From: Gyrodactylus bullatarudis
Lineage: Eukaryota; Platyhelminthes; Monogenea; Gyrodactylidea; Gyrodactylidae
Direction: 5' to 3'
DNA: 64,000 nt
Assembly: GCA_012064415.1 (NCBI GenBank)
Contig: SSNU01000015.1
Location: forward strand, 1 to 64,000
Shown here: in pieces, positions 56,601 through 62,759 of the stretch
Layout of the letters: the number at the start of each line of letters is the position of its first letter
How positions within the stretch are numbered: the first letter of the stretch is position 1
Translations under genes and position numbers: made by a program
The notes under the pieces: generated by a model
Seen by the model: only the letters and a program-made list of their open reading frames with translations
Database searches by the model: none
Told to the model about the DNA's origin: nothing

Positions 56601-59564
56601 TTGGAAGAACAATTAGAAAACTTTTGATGAAGACAAAGGAATATCTTGATAAGAATACTTTTGATCATACTGCTGCAAAATCCAAGATATTTTATATAAA
56701 CCCAGGTGATGACAGAACTAATCTGAGCGTTCAAAAGAACCCTACTCATTCTTTCATTTTACCCTGACTTTTTCATCGATTTCTCTTCAATTTTGCTACC
56801 AATAGTTTTGAGTGTTTTCTTTTTCAGCTTACATTCTCTTCCTCTTACTATTTTTATTTTAATATTTGTAATTTTCTTGTATTTCAATGATTTTCTATAG
56901 ATAATTTTATTTTTAAATTAGCATTGCTGAAACCTTTATAATTATAAACTGCCTGTTTATCACAACTACTTCAATTTTATGAAATTCTTTATATACTGTT
57001 ATCGGATTTAAAATTGTGTACAAAAACCCTAATGAAAGGCTAGACATCTGTCATGATAGGTAGCAAGTTAGTTGAAAGAGTTTAGAATCTTCAATTAATT
57101 TGCCCACTCTCTGTCAGTCCTTTTAATCTTGTGAAAGGACTCAACTTTTCTCGTGCTATTGTATTCAAATCTATGAGAAATAATGGTATGCTCAAGTTTA
57201 TTATGAGATTATTAACAATCTTGTATTCTTTGCAACGAGAAAAAGAAAGGAAAGTGATCAGATTTGATTAACGTCTTCTCCCATACATATGTATCCTTTT
57301 TTCTCTTTAATCAATACATTTATAGAGTGACGGTTAGTCTTTGATATACAAAATCATGTAACAGAATTTTAGAAAATAATAAACAGGTCTGGAAAGTGAG
57401 ATGAAATAATTGATTGATATATACGAATATTTTTAGTAAAGAACCAAGTACAATTCTTATGGGTTTCAGGATGAAATTAGGAATAGTTCATCTTTTACTT
57501 CTTAGAAGATTTCCACTAGGTTTCGTAGTTAATATTTTGAGATGTTCTATAAATGTTTGATATAAAAAATTTGAAAAATAATATTTATCGATTTTTAGGT
57601 TATTCTAATTCATTATCGTTGATTTACCAACAAAAACTACTTGCGAATAAATCAAATTAAACTAAAAAATTGAGTCAATAACCATTGGAAAACTCAAACC
57701 TAGAGTTAATACTAAAGTATAGGGAGGTTAATTAAGTCATAGTAGAAGTAACTGGTAATATCAAAATTGTACTCCTCATGGTTATTTCAGAGCTTTGAAT
57801 AAACTGAATTCGAATGCTTTTCAATAACCAAATCAAAAGGTTCTCCTCTCAACAACTACTGGAAATCTTCAACGTTAGCTCTGAACCGTTAATTTAAAGT
57901 TGATGACAGGTTTATAATTTCAAGGGGCTTGAGCCAATGATTATTACTAGGGCCTCAAAAAACTCCTTATTTTAGTGCTTTATTGTAATTATTGTACTCT
58001 TAAAATCAGCCTGAAATATTTACAAGTCTTCAACTAATGATCGAACTCACTCAATTCTCAATGTATTCTGGTTGATCAAGAATCATAACAGAAAAATGGG
58101 AACCATTAAGACCATTCTAGTTCCATAACAACCTTATTAAGAGAGCTGATTTTATTATGAGAATTGAAAATGTATTTAGAACGTTTTTCTTCAACTTATT
58201 CACTGAGGTTATGCCAATAAAACTACGTTTGAGCATCAAAAGAAGTTCAACAGCTAGACTAAGACAATAGATATGACATTTTGGTCTTTATGCGAAAGTT
58301 TTTTAGACTGGATGTGTTAAATTTCAGAATAAAATTCATTAAATGTAGACTTTAAAATTTTTCTGTACTTATTAAAAACTAGATAAACTTTCTCTTTCAA
58401 AATAATATCCTGTTAAGATCAAAGATCTATTCCTAACGGATAGTTCCACTTTTAAAAGGAAAATAAGCAGATTTGACTTTCAACATTTAAGATGGGAAAA
58501 TCCAGTTCTCTCTTTTTCAAGTACAGAAATCCTGAAGCATAACAACTACTGAGTTAAGAAAGGTGGGCAATCCCCAAGGAAAAGAAATTGATCACCAGAA
58601 GGAAGAGGAGGAAAAAAAAATTTTCCAATCTTTTTACCATTTCTTCCTATCGATCATTTTCACTAGTTTTTTTTAATTTGAGAAATTGAAACCAATTGAA
58701 AATTCTATTTAAAACACAGGGATTGTTCAGTTTGGTTATTATAAGGATTTACTCAAGCCTGAAGAGAAGACTCTATTAGTTTATAAATTCCAGTGGGATT
58801 GTGGCGCTTCATACGTAGGAAGAATTCTTTGGAAATTGTCTACGAGATCCAATGATCATCTACATAAGGATACCCCGATTACTAGACATCTCAAGCAGAA
58901 AACCACGCAGCTTCAATTTCGAATTTTTCCGTTTTATGCAAAAATCCTGGGGATGACAGCATACATTTATGGGTAAAGGAGAAATTCTATATCAATCAAT
59001 ACAAACCCATTCAGATATTTTTCCTTGATGCAAAGAAAATATCTTTGCTCCGACTCGAAATTTATAATTTGCAAACAGTAGATAAATTTTTTCTTATAAT
59101 GAAGACTGGAAACATTCAATAAATAACACTGTGAGCTGCCTTCGATGTGATCATCAATTTTATAATGAAGATTTATCTTCTGATTAAGAGCAACTTTTGA
59201 AGCTTGGGTCTAAAAATATTTATAAATCTAAGCTTACATTTTTAGAATCGAGATTATTGTTGGCTAGCAGATTTTTCATTTCCTGATCGGAAATTTTCGA
59301 AATATCATAATCCTTGAGAATTTCATCTACCAGAGATCTGAGCTCGTTATTATTAGTTGTGATTCCTTGTTCGGCACGTTTCTCAAGACAAATATGGATG
59401 ATAGGGCGTATCTTCTTGTCAATAGAGGGCCCAGTTAGTTTTTCGTTCAAAACTTTTTTAACAGTTACTCGAGAAACTTTGAATAAATTCGCTAAATAAA
59501 ATATTGAATGAATCACGAAGAGTTGACGCATCTCTTGTTTTTGCTCCAACATTAATTTCGTCAT
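29298..59564 (-). CDS. Unrecognised ten-exon gene of about 30 kb, 633-residue product
   Basis: I joined ten minus-strand segments by GT/AG borders and phase: 59,564-59,238; 55,657-55,530; 52,291-52,149; 45,013-44,856; 42,744-42,680; 39,957-39,751; 36,174-36,090; 35,882-35,560; 32,498-32,345; 29,609-29,298. They total 1902 nt, every junction is in phase, and the frame opens at ATG and closes at TGA. The N-terminus (about residues 1-109) is helical with a helix-turn-helix-like LANLFKVSRVTVKKVLNEKL. Next come a Ser/Pro-rich part and an acidic part (EEEEEDVPDEH). A coiled coil follows at about residues 290-345 (EKDLLFLKSQLVQLTKTLNL). A Cys/His cluster (CCLCKNFLAHCLKSQCPH) spans exons 7-8, and the tail is polar with KPLPPPLND and NRKRIRK. 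A nuclear regulator is plausible; no family recognised. Extra small exons may have been missed. Confidence 0.7.
30144..30181 (-). ncRNA. Hammerhead-like core of a Penelope-type element (degenerate)
   Basis: The minus strand reads CTGAAGAAGGT, then a loop, then ACCGAAACGTC. CTGANGA, a GGT/ACC stem II, GAAA and GTC appear in the order expected of the minimal hammerheads reported in Penelope-like elements. Stem I partners are not evident. It lies about 0.8 kb from a Penelope RT fragment on the same strand. Confidence 0.35.
30939..31290 (-). pseudogene. Penelope-like reverse transcriptase fragment
   Basis: Minus frame SSLFPNVPIEETLTIISSFI then EITDLIRICCYFHSSFNFYH and MNLCGFLDVFKNLREYFYRN. The SLF-NVPI-ET and (I--L---C----F-F---YQ) blocks are the Penelope RT arrangement. 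The MGSPLG-P block and the catalytic residues are lost. A related piece, often word for word, is at 60.6-61.1 kb. Confidence 0.6.
32345..32498 (-). CDS. Exon 9 of the ten-exon gene
   Basis: Acceptor CCCTTTTAG then C-AGTCAG; reads SQKDEKKPEMSTSNALIQFS and ends ...DPLSCYH with donor GTGAGAAG. Entry takes 1 nt (after phase 2) and exit is phase 0. Confidence 0.7.
33170..33442. repeat. GTTGATATG foldback, partial copy
   Basis: The right end reads CCCATCTTCATGTTAAC followed by TA. The left part contains the family's GAGAGAG and CAAATTCC words but no terminal repeat. Confidence 0.5.
33560..33770 (-). pseudogene. MULE transposase scrap
   Basis: The minus strand encodes YLFGISTCNFAKSFNASLLK, EKEKNIDWLYSKIENELSSH. 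This parallels RFGILASNFAELLNASLLKI ... FYSKIEREL in the MULE at 50-51 kb, the region between the DDE core and the SWIM domain. Confidence 0.5.
33780..35559. other. Intron 8, no further feature recognised
   Basis: A/T-rich. At about 34,085-34,140 the minus strand reads CGEGVWYSHKKAGSKLYTP, open for about 20 codons without any supporting context. Confidence 0.3.
35560..35882 (-). CDS. Exon 8 of the ten-exon gene
   Basis: Acceptor TTTTTCATAG, then AHCLKSQCPHSNPTYNRSVT, and ends FNIP+AT with a canonical GTGAGT donor. It holds the second half of the Cys/His cluster. 323 nt, enters phase 0, exits phase 2. Confidence 0.75.
36090..36174 (-). CDS. Exon 7 of the ten-exon gene
   Basis: Acceptor CTTGTTTCTAG; encodes LAKSGVIDDNGDEYQASDKN and CCLCKNFL; donor GTACGT. 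Intron 7 is the shortest of this gene (207 nt). Confidence 0.72.
37433..38471 (+). pseudogene. Penelope-like element copy A: GIY-YIG endonuclease domain with PIP-like C-terminus
   Basis: One frame ends KDRVHWLIEE. A frameshift then leads into NVVYEFKCSCGLSYIGMTTR, open from 37,455 to the stop at 38,471 (338 codons). The C-x-C-G--YIG--TR----R--EH arrangement is the GIY-YIG module of Penelope-like elements. EAKLVNEEKPALCAQKLLGR closes the domain. A Ser/Thr/Pro-rich linker of about 190 residues follows, then a basic patch (TRKRNAS, KARRKRGTK). The C-terminus is TQQIHKFFTAKKQ, which resembles a PCNA-interacting peptide. The RT part is missing (5' truncation). Base composition is richer in C than its surroundings. 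Confidence 0.75.
38565..39575. repeat. Inverted repeat arms downstream of Penelope copy A
   Basis: About 155 bp at 38,565-38,720 returns inverted at 39,415-39,575 (for example CTCTGACGATTATATATAAC against GTTATATATAATCGTCAGAG). Repeated (A/T)TTATATATAA words lie inside both arms. Penelope elements often end in inverted copies, and this could be such an end. The interval between the arms (38.73-39.41 kb) has no recognised gene. Confidence 0.55.
39751..39957 (-). CDS. Exon 6 of the ten-exon gene (coiled coil)
   Basis: Acceptor AATTTTCCAG, then NHGQPNTLEHEETVTISEKD, LLFLKSQLVQLTKTLNLERR and onward to FTRIIK+AA, donor GTAAGAAC. It is leucine-rich with heptad spacing, hence a probable coiled coil. 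Enters with 1 nt, exits phase 2. Confidence 0.75.
40103..40424. mobile_element. Palindromic retrozyme-like insertion, 322 bp
   Basis: ATCAAACGTTAT flanks both sides (40,091-40,102 and 40,425-40,436), a 12-bp target duplication. Two arms of about 115 bp (40,107-40,223 and 40,312-40,424) are near-perfect inverted copies. The centre of about 90 bp holds the hammerhead-like core. Direct-repeat flanks plus an internal ribozyme motif point to RNA-mediated insertion. No ORF. It sits in intron 5 of the ten-exon gene. Confidence 0.65.
40205..40268 (+). ncRNA. Hammerhead ribozyme-like motif
   Basis: In order: AGATGT (stem I, 5' side), CGGACGA (core; consensus CTGANGA, so T4 is G), GTCC-TAATAA-GGAC (stem II), GAAAC, GCGTC (very short, self-complementary ACGCGT stem III and the GTC cleavage triplet), then TACATCT pairing with stem I. 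Very short stem III is typical of Penelope and retrozyme hammerheads, thought to work as dimers. The T4-to-G change should impair cleavage. Confidence 0.5.
40583..41449. repeat. Inverted-repeat (foldback) element
   Basis: The interval 40,583-40,752 (CTATACCTTTTGCAGTTCGT ... GATATGGAAGTAATGCATTTC) returns inverted at 41,262-41,449. The spacer includes an 87-bp segment (40,762-40,848) found again, identical by eye, at 44,696-44,782. No ORF. Confidence 0.6.
41460..42679. other. Remainder of intron 5, nothing recognised
   Basis: A/T-rich; open frames here have no family signature. Confidence 0.3.
42680..42744 (-). CDS. Exon 5 of the ten-exon gene
   Basis: 65 nt, acceptor TTTTCTCTAG, encodes EEEEEDVPDEHVPQETDSTR N and leaves 2 nt before donor GTGAGTTT. 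Enters phase 0, exits phase 2. The acidic run continues the character of exon 4. Confidence 0.65.
42957..43095. repeat. GTTGTTCGCTTG hairpin repeat, copy 1
   Basis: ATAACGTTGTTCGCTTGTTA on the left and TAGCAAGCGAACAACAAT on the right form an inverted pair around AGATAGACCAAGCTAGAAG. Related copies lie at 46,880-47,055 and, right half only, 32,065-32,160. Confidence 0.5.
44190..44690. repeat. GTTGATATG foldback family, internal palindrome copy
   Basis: The interval 44,197-44,290 (TTTGAACTTTGAGTTGAAAA ... GAGAGAGGGATCAAG) returns inverted at 44,470-44,560. The outer right end CCCATCTTCATCTAAATATC is diverged from the family terminus. Confidence 0.55.
44856..45013 (-). CDS. Exon 4 of the ten-exon gene
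   Basis: Acceptor TTTCTCTCTTAG, then AC completing a codon, MIDREDELENELETCPFPDT through YADENFLI, donor GTAAGTGG. Enters with 2 nt, exits phase 0. Acidic. Confidence 0.7.
46030..46492. mobile_element. TTAA-flanked MITE (CCCTTAAAGTCCC family)
   Basis: TTAA at 46,030-46,033 and 46,489-46,492. The left end CCCTTAAAGTCCCAGAG and right end TTTTAAGGG are inverted over the last 8-9 bp. Fragments of the same family lie at 2.49-2.60 kb and 52.37-52.49 kb (shared GGTATGATTCCCCGATAAAA). Target site and CCC ends again point to piggyBac mobilisation. Confidence 0.6.
46532..46569 (-). ncRNA. Hammerhead-like motif, second Penelope-type copy (degenerate)
   Basis: The minus strand reads CTGAAAAAGGT, then TATCGAAACGTC. 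It is the same layout as 30,144-30,181, but the core CTGANGA has G8 changed to A and stem II is weaker. Confidence 0.25.
46880..47055. repeat. GTTGTTCGCTTG hairpin repeat, copy 2
   Basis: TAACGTTGTTCCCTTGCTAC and the inverse GGTAGCAAGCGAACAAC, with CCAATACAAGCCAGAAG between. Non-coding MITE-like repeat. Confidence 0.5.
47987..48497. repeat. Foldback element with 180-bp arms
   Basis: GATGATCATTAGACTTGGAT ... CATCATGTCTGGCTGAGTCA (47,987-48,165) is inverted almost perfectly at 48,318-48,497. The very A/T-rich spacer of about 150 bp has no ORF. Confidence 0.65.
48703..49422. repeat. GTTGATATG foldback element, 720-bp palindrome
   Basis: Starts GTTAATATGAAGTTGGG after TA and ends with the inverse (CCCAGCTTCATATCAAC). 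The arms match along most of their length. Second complete member of the family. Confidence 0.75.
50102..51402 (-). mobile_element. Second MULE: transposase remnant with SWIM domain
   Basis: Ends AGGGTTAGTTCCAAAAA (left) and the inverse of AGGGTTAATTCCAAAAA (right). The minus strand reads DPNENVSFFTHIGLSYETKE, then KAYIWKCKDCEAFIRFSARK and TSFQGHTC (zinc DNA-binding domain), then QNIEQFRPKDGMNILKNEF. After lost core sequence, FGILASNFAELLNASLLKI follows. The SWIM zinc finger is CSCSFAMINGYPCKHLCVVA (C-x-C...C-x-H) at 50,470-50,410, with a basic tail KKRGRPCKSRKKSK. In-frame stops and frameshifts break it, and the DDE catalytic centre is absent. Confidence 0.75.
52149..52291 (-). CDS. Exon 3 of the ten-exon gene
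   Basis: Acceptor AATCTCCCTTAG, then A + SSKGDGHPESRRLSNQGLMT and RSYSSTGITTDLLHPLELPE to EQTID+G, donor GTGAGAAA. Ser-rich. Enters with 1 nt, exits phase 1. Confidence 0.7.
52823..53010. repeat. GTTGATATG foldback, partial copy
   Basis: Starts GGTAATATGATGATGGG after TA, followed by the family interior (GATCATGAGATGAAG, TAGCACCAAATTCC). Confidence 0.5.
53142..53217. repeat. 76-bp direct repeat, partner at 57,807-57,880
   Basis: AATTCGAATGCTTTTCAA ... CTTCAACGTTAGCT in both places with minor changes. Each copy lies close to a GIY-YIG Penelope fragment, so it is probably Penelope-derived. Confidence 0.5.
53260..54065 (+). pseudogene. Penelope-like element copy B with canonical PIP-box C-terminus
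   Basis: Inverted arms (about 53,260-53,356 and 53,973-54,065, including TTCACCTCCTCGGAGGTGA) enclose a decayed GIY-YIG end: GEHLRECPEKVSPSNFEI, TALKTKEALFIEKEKPNLCV. After a break the frame reads STRSRPRKRNMVEGNQ and ends DQIKITRYFSQK-stop at about 53,769. QIKITRYF fits the PCNA-interacting Q-x-x-I-x-x-[FY]-F pattern exactly. The layout (closing helix, basic RKRN patch, PIP box, stop within a few residues) matches copy A. A short partial duplication of the tail precedes the domain. Confidence 0.6.
54683..55038 (+). pseudogene. LINE C-terminal fragment
   Basis: Open frame of 118 codons: LTLFKSFILSKFDYAAALGI, STKKIEQVQFKFLKSCFGPQ, RLASLFPIWIRRILSSIILY to a stop at 55,038. The FDYA, (E/K)IEQ-Q-KFL-SCFGP and IWIRR--S-I blocks match the post-RT region of the other LINE copies but from a different subfamily. 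Confidence 0.65.
55530..55657 (-). CDS. Exon 2 of the ten-exon gene
   Basis: Acceptor AAATTCTTAG, then IATNIVSTIGKAFEVVHLMN and KSDPTSPEVPRAASPDTYHH+TC, donor GTAAGTAAC. The phrase IVSTIGKAFE resembles the last helix of PTB domains (for example VISTIGQAFE in Shc), but the preceding PTB strands are absent. The resemblance may be chance. Enters phase 0, exits phase 2. Confidence 0.7.
56540..56765 (+). pseudogene. Penelope-like element copy C: GIY-YIG fragment
   Basis: Reads LYKFKCACGSTYLGRTIRKL then a shortened end and a stop. YLG replaces YIG in the motif. Degraded. Confidence 0.55.
57100..58700. other. Intron 1 interior, mostly unrecognised
   Basis: A/T-rich; includes the 57,807-57,880 repeat and eroded LINE-like words. 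No host exon found, although a small one cannot be excluded. Confidence 0.3.
58740..59110 (+). pseudogene. Penelope-like element copy D: GIY-YIG fragment
   Basis: Reads LLVYKFQWDCGASYVGRILW then KLSTRSNDHLHKDTPITRHL, i.e. C-G--Y(I/V)G--R and the following helix with the HL-KD-PI-RHL block. The first Cys of the C-x-C pair is Trp. It is adjacent to exon 1 of the ten-exon gene, on the opposite strand. Confidence 0.55.
59238..59564 (-). CDS. Exon 1 of the ten-exon gene (HTH-like N-terminus)
   Basis: ATG at 59,564-59,562 opens 109 codons: MTKLMLEQKQEMRQLFVIHS, LANLFKVSRVTVKKVLNEKL, KIRPIIHICLEKRAEQ, NNELRSLVDEILKDYDISKI and on to SKN, donor GTAAGC, phase 0 exit. LANLFKVSRVTVKKVL has the spacing of a helix-turn-helix (A/G at the turn, V-R-TV in the second helix). 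The codons here are less A/T-biased than the flanks. Confidence 0.7.
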
Positions 59565-59605
59565 GAATAGAAAAAATAATGAAAAGCTTCATTTAGGATA
59601 TATTT

Positions 59606-59780
59606 TTAACCCTTTTGGTGCCGAGAGTAAATCACTATTTTTATAAAAACCAAAATTTAGCTATGAAAATACCAAGTTATTTGACCAAAAATATTACTAA
59701 TGCAAGTTCACCTTGTGGGCTTCAATTTAAACTTTAATTGGAAAATGGACATATATGTCCATCGGCACCGAAAGGGTTAA
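59606..59780. mobile_element. piggyBac-type MITE, copy 2
   Basis: TTAA on both sides; ends CCCTTTTGGTGCCGAGAG and CATCGGCACCGAAAGGG. Interior matches copy 1 (AAATATTAC-AATGCAAGTTCAC), shortened by about 40 bp. It lies only about 40 bp upstream of the ten-exon gene's ATG. Confidence 0.8.
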
Positions 59781-60639
59781 GAAGGGGTCAACATCATGAT
59801 GCACTCTCTCTACTCTTCTAGTACCAGGGGCGGGACTTTACACTAAAGTATGCAATGCTATGTATGGTATACATTGTATACCACAGCCTAAAATTAATGC
59901 TAAAAGGTTAATCCAGAGCATGATTTTTGTGAAAAAAGAGGGGTCTGGTATTCCTATAATGAAGAAGAAAATTTTCAATTCATGACGTGATGTGTAAAGG
60001 AAGAAAGTGAGGGGAGTTCAGTGAATGAAATCGTATTTTGGATTTCATTTTTAAATTCTGTCATGGATAATTTTGCTGAAAAACTTTAAAGCAAATTTAT
60101 TCAAAGGTTTTTCGTACTAGTTAATTATAGGTTATACAAAACTTCGTACTCTTTCGAATGGTATAAATATTGAGACGAGTTTGAATAAGAGAGTTATGGT
60201 ATTTCAGCTAAAAAGCTACGTGGAATAATATTTTTGGTTTTAATCGAAAGAGAAAAAAAATCTCTTTTCAATGGTGTATAGTTATCTGTGAGGTTTTATA
60301 AATTTAGTTACATAATCGCCCTAAGAGTAGAGATTAAAAGTGCTAAATTTAACTTCAATTTCATTGGTCGAGACAATACTCGAGTTCCATAACTACAAAT
60401 CATTTCGGGGTAGAGTTATCTCGAACCATTATCTATCCAATTGACTGTATATGTGTTCAGAAAAACTATTCTTATAACCTTCAACAACCTTAGCCTAGAT
60501 GAGCTTTTTCCCTTTTCTCTCCATTGTTGCTATTTATAGGAGAGTTTTGGTGTTTTTTCAGATTGAATTTCATTCTTAATTCTTAAACTTTTACTATACT
60601 TCTTTCACATTTGTAAATTATTATTTTCATTTAATTATT

Positions 60640-61140
60640 TGACTTTTATTATTTTCAAAGTGATACCACTGATGATCCTTTAAGAAATGTACATTTGGTG
60701 TAATATATCTTTTACTTTTATTTTAATATGTTTTTAAATGGATTTTCGTATGTATTTGAAAATTTACGTTAATTATCGATTGAGAAGAAACCAGTGATTT
60801 CACAGATTTTACAAGCAAATTTCAACAGGTTCCTGTTGAAATACACTTTCATAACCCACAACAGATTTGATCAGAAAAAATGCTCTTTCAAATGAGCCTA
60901 AAATCTCCAAAATCAAGATTTAGGTCCAAAATTGAGCATTCGTGTATACTTTATAGTAGTTACATGCTCCACAAATATTTTTAGAGGGGTAGAGAAGAGA
61001 GGGATAACTTTTTGACAGTTATTACTGAGGTACTACTGTATTTTAATATGTTTTTAAATGGATTTTCGTATGTATTTGAAAATTTACGTGAATTATCGAT
61101 TGAGAAGAAACCAGTGATTTCACAGATTTTGGAGAAAACT
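60640..61140 (+). pseudogene. Penelope-like RT fragment with internal duplication
   Basis: Plus strand: SDTTDDPLRNVHLV, then NMFLNGFSYVFENLRELSIE, related to the fragment at 30.9 kb. About 90 bp (60,720-60,810) are repeated at 61,040-61,130. Confidence 0.5.
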
Positions 61141-61189
61141 GTAGTTATTCGAAATAAGGTTGATTTGAATTCAGTTTAGTGAAACAAGA

Positions 61190-61368
61190 TTTCTTTGAGT
61201 GATCAAAAGTTGAGTTTTTAGGATCAAAAAAAGACAAGTTAGGGATGAAATGACCAAAAAATCAAATAATATTAATTCGGCGCTACTTCAAGATATCAAA
61301 TGTATGCTATAATTTCCTTAAAATTTGAGAGTTTTGTAAAAATCATGAATTCCCATCTTCGTATTAAC
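61190..61368. repeat. GTTGATATG foldback, partial copy
   Basis: The right end CCCATCTTCGTATTAAC is followed by TA. The left part carries GTGATCAAAAGTTGAG and the GGCGCTACTTCAAGAT words of the family. Confidence 0.5.
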
Positions 61369-61399
61369 TAGGTCTAGTTTCATGACCAATAGGAGGAAG

Positions 61400-62560
61400 G
61401 CATTTGGATAAAACTCAAGAGAATTAAAATTTCGAGCATTTAATTTAACTGTTATTTCACTTTTTTATCTTATCGTATCAGAATTCGAATGAACAAAAGA
61501 GGCTTTGGAAAAAGGTTGGTTACTTTCCAATTACATATGCACTTATATATTTTGGATTCCAAGACAGTAGTTAGAAATAAACATTGAAAGCTAACTTGAA
61601 ATTCGAAATATTTCACAAAAATTCCTATTTTAAATATAAATCTTTTTTTTCCACGATCATTGCATTAATTATCACACAGGAATCCATCAGGAATTAATGG
61701 AAATAAAATTAATATAATAAATGTTTAGTATCTGCAAACCAAGTTTGCAAATTATCGGCGTGTTAGGCAAATATCCCGTTTCTGTCAATCAAGAGATAGA
61801 GAGAGGAAAATTTGGAAATAATCAGGCCTATACTTTATTAGAGAGATGGCAACGCGTCGCGTATAAATAATGGTGTGAATAATAATACAAATCCATCAAG
61901 AAAGAAGAAAAAGTATCAAGTATCAGGATATCTGATATGTGTGCAATATGGTTAATTAAAAAACTAATATGTCATATGTAATCAGAGAAATAGAGAATGC
62001 TGACACCTTATTAGAATTTTGATACTTGTTGTAGAAAAGAAAATCAAGGGCGGTTGCGAAATACTGAATAGTACTCTAGAATATTAAAAATATGCGGTTC
62101 AAGATACAAATATAAATTAAAGTTTAGAGCCAATCAATCCTAACTAACAACCTATTCTATTCTAATAAAGCTAAGTTGAAGATGAGAATTTACTATTTTT
62201 ACGAAAAGAAACTAGCTACGAACTCTAGTTCATTTTTGGATCCAATGATGAAAATATATAATAATTGGAGAATTCAAATGGTTCGATTTCCCACAAAACT
62301 GGAGGGTTTTTCGGAACTTTTATACCCAAATTCGAGTTATTCGTCAACGTCCCAAGTAAGGTTCTTCAGAATTCAGAAAGATTATGAAAAATTGTTTCTC
62401 TTATTTTGAGGTCTATTGAGTCATCCTCTGGGTTTTTGAAGATAATTTTGAAATTATTTTCTTTTGCAAAACAACCGAATATATTAATAATTTATTTGAT
62501 AATTTTATTTTAGAAGACAAATCCGAATCTGAATTATCTGAAGAACCCTAGTCCAAAGGA
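61400..62560. other. Intergenic stretch, nothing firm
   Basis: A frame at 62,176-62,409 starts inside a foldback-family end (GTTGAAGATGAGAATTTAC) and is probably not a gene. Confidence 0.3.
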
Positions 62561-62567
62561 AACCTAT

Positions 62568-62754
62568 TTACAGTAAAAATATTTCTATTGAAACACGAAA
62601 AAATTATTTATCTCGACCAATCAGAATGCAGCAAGTGATTTCTATACATATAGATAGGAAAAAAAGTGAGTTTTTGTGAAAATGTGAAAATTCACTGTTA
62701 ATACTTAATCAGGGGGTAAATATTCGTGTTTCAATAGAAATATTTTTACTGTAA
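62568..62754. mobile_element. 187-bp MITE with perfect 32-bp terminal inverted repeats
   Basis: TTACAGTAAAAATATTTC on the left; the exact inverse of the full 32 bp is on the right. An ACCAATCAGAATG CCAAT-type word lies inside. No ORF; identical arms suggest recent activity. Confidence 0.65.
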
Positions 62755-62759
62755 TAGCT

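Noticed and set aside
62176..62409. A 77-codon plus-strand ORF
   Set aside because: It begins in a foldback-family terminus, and its interior shares words with repeats at 13.27 and 47.2 kb.
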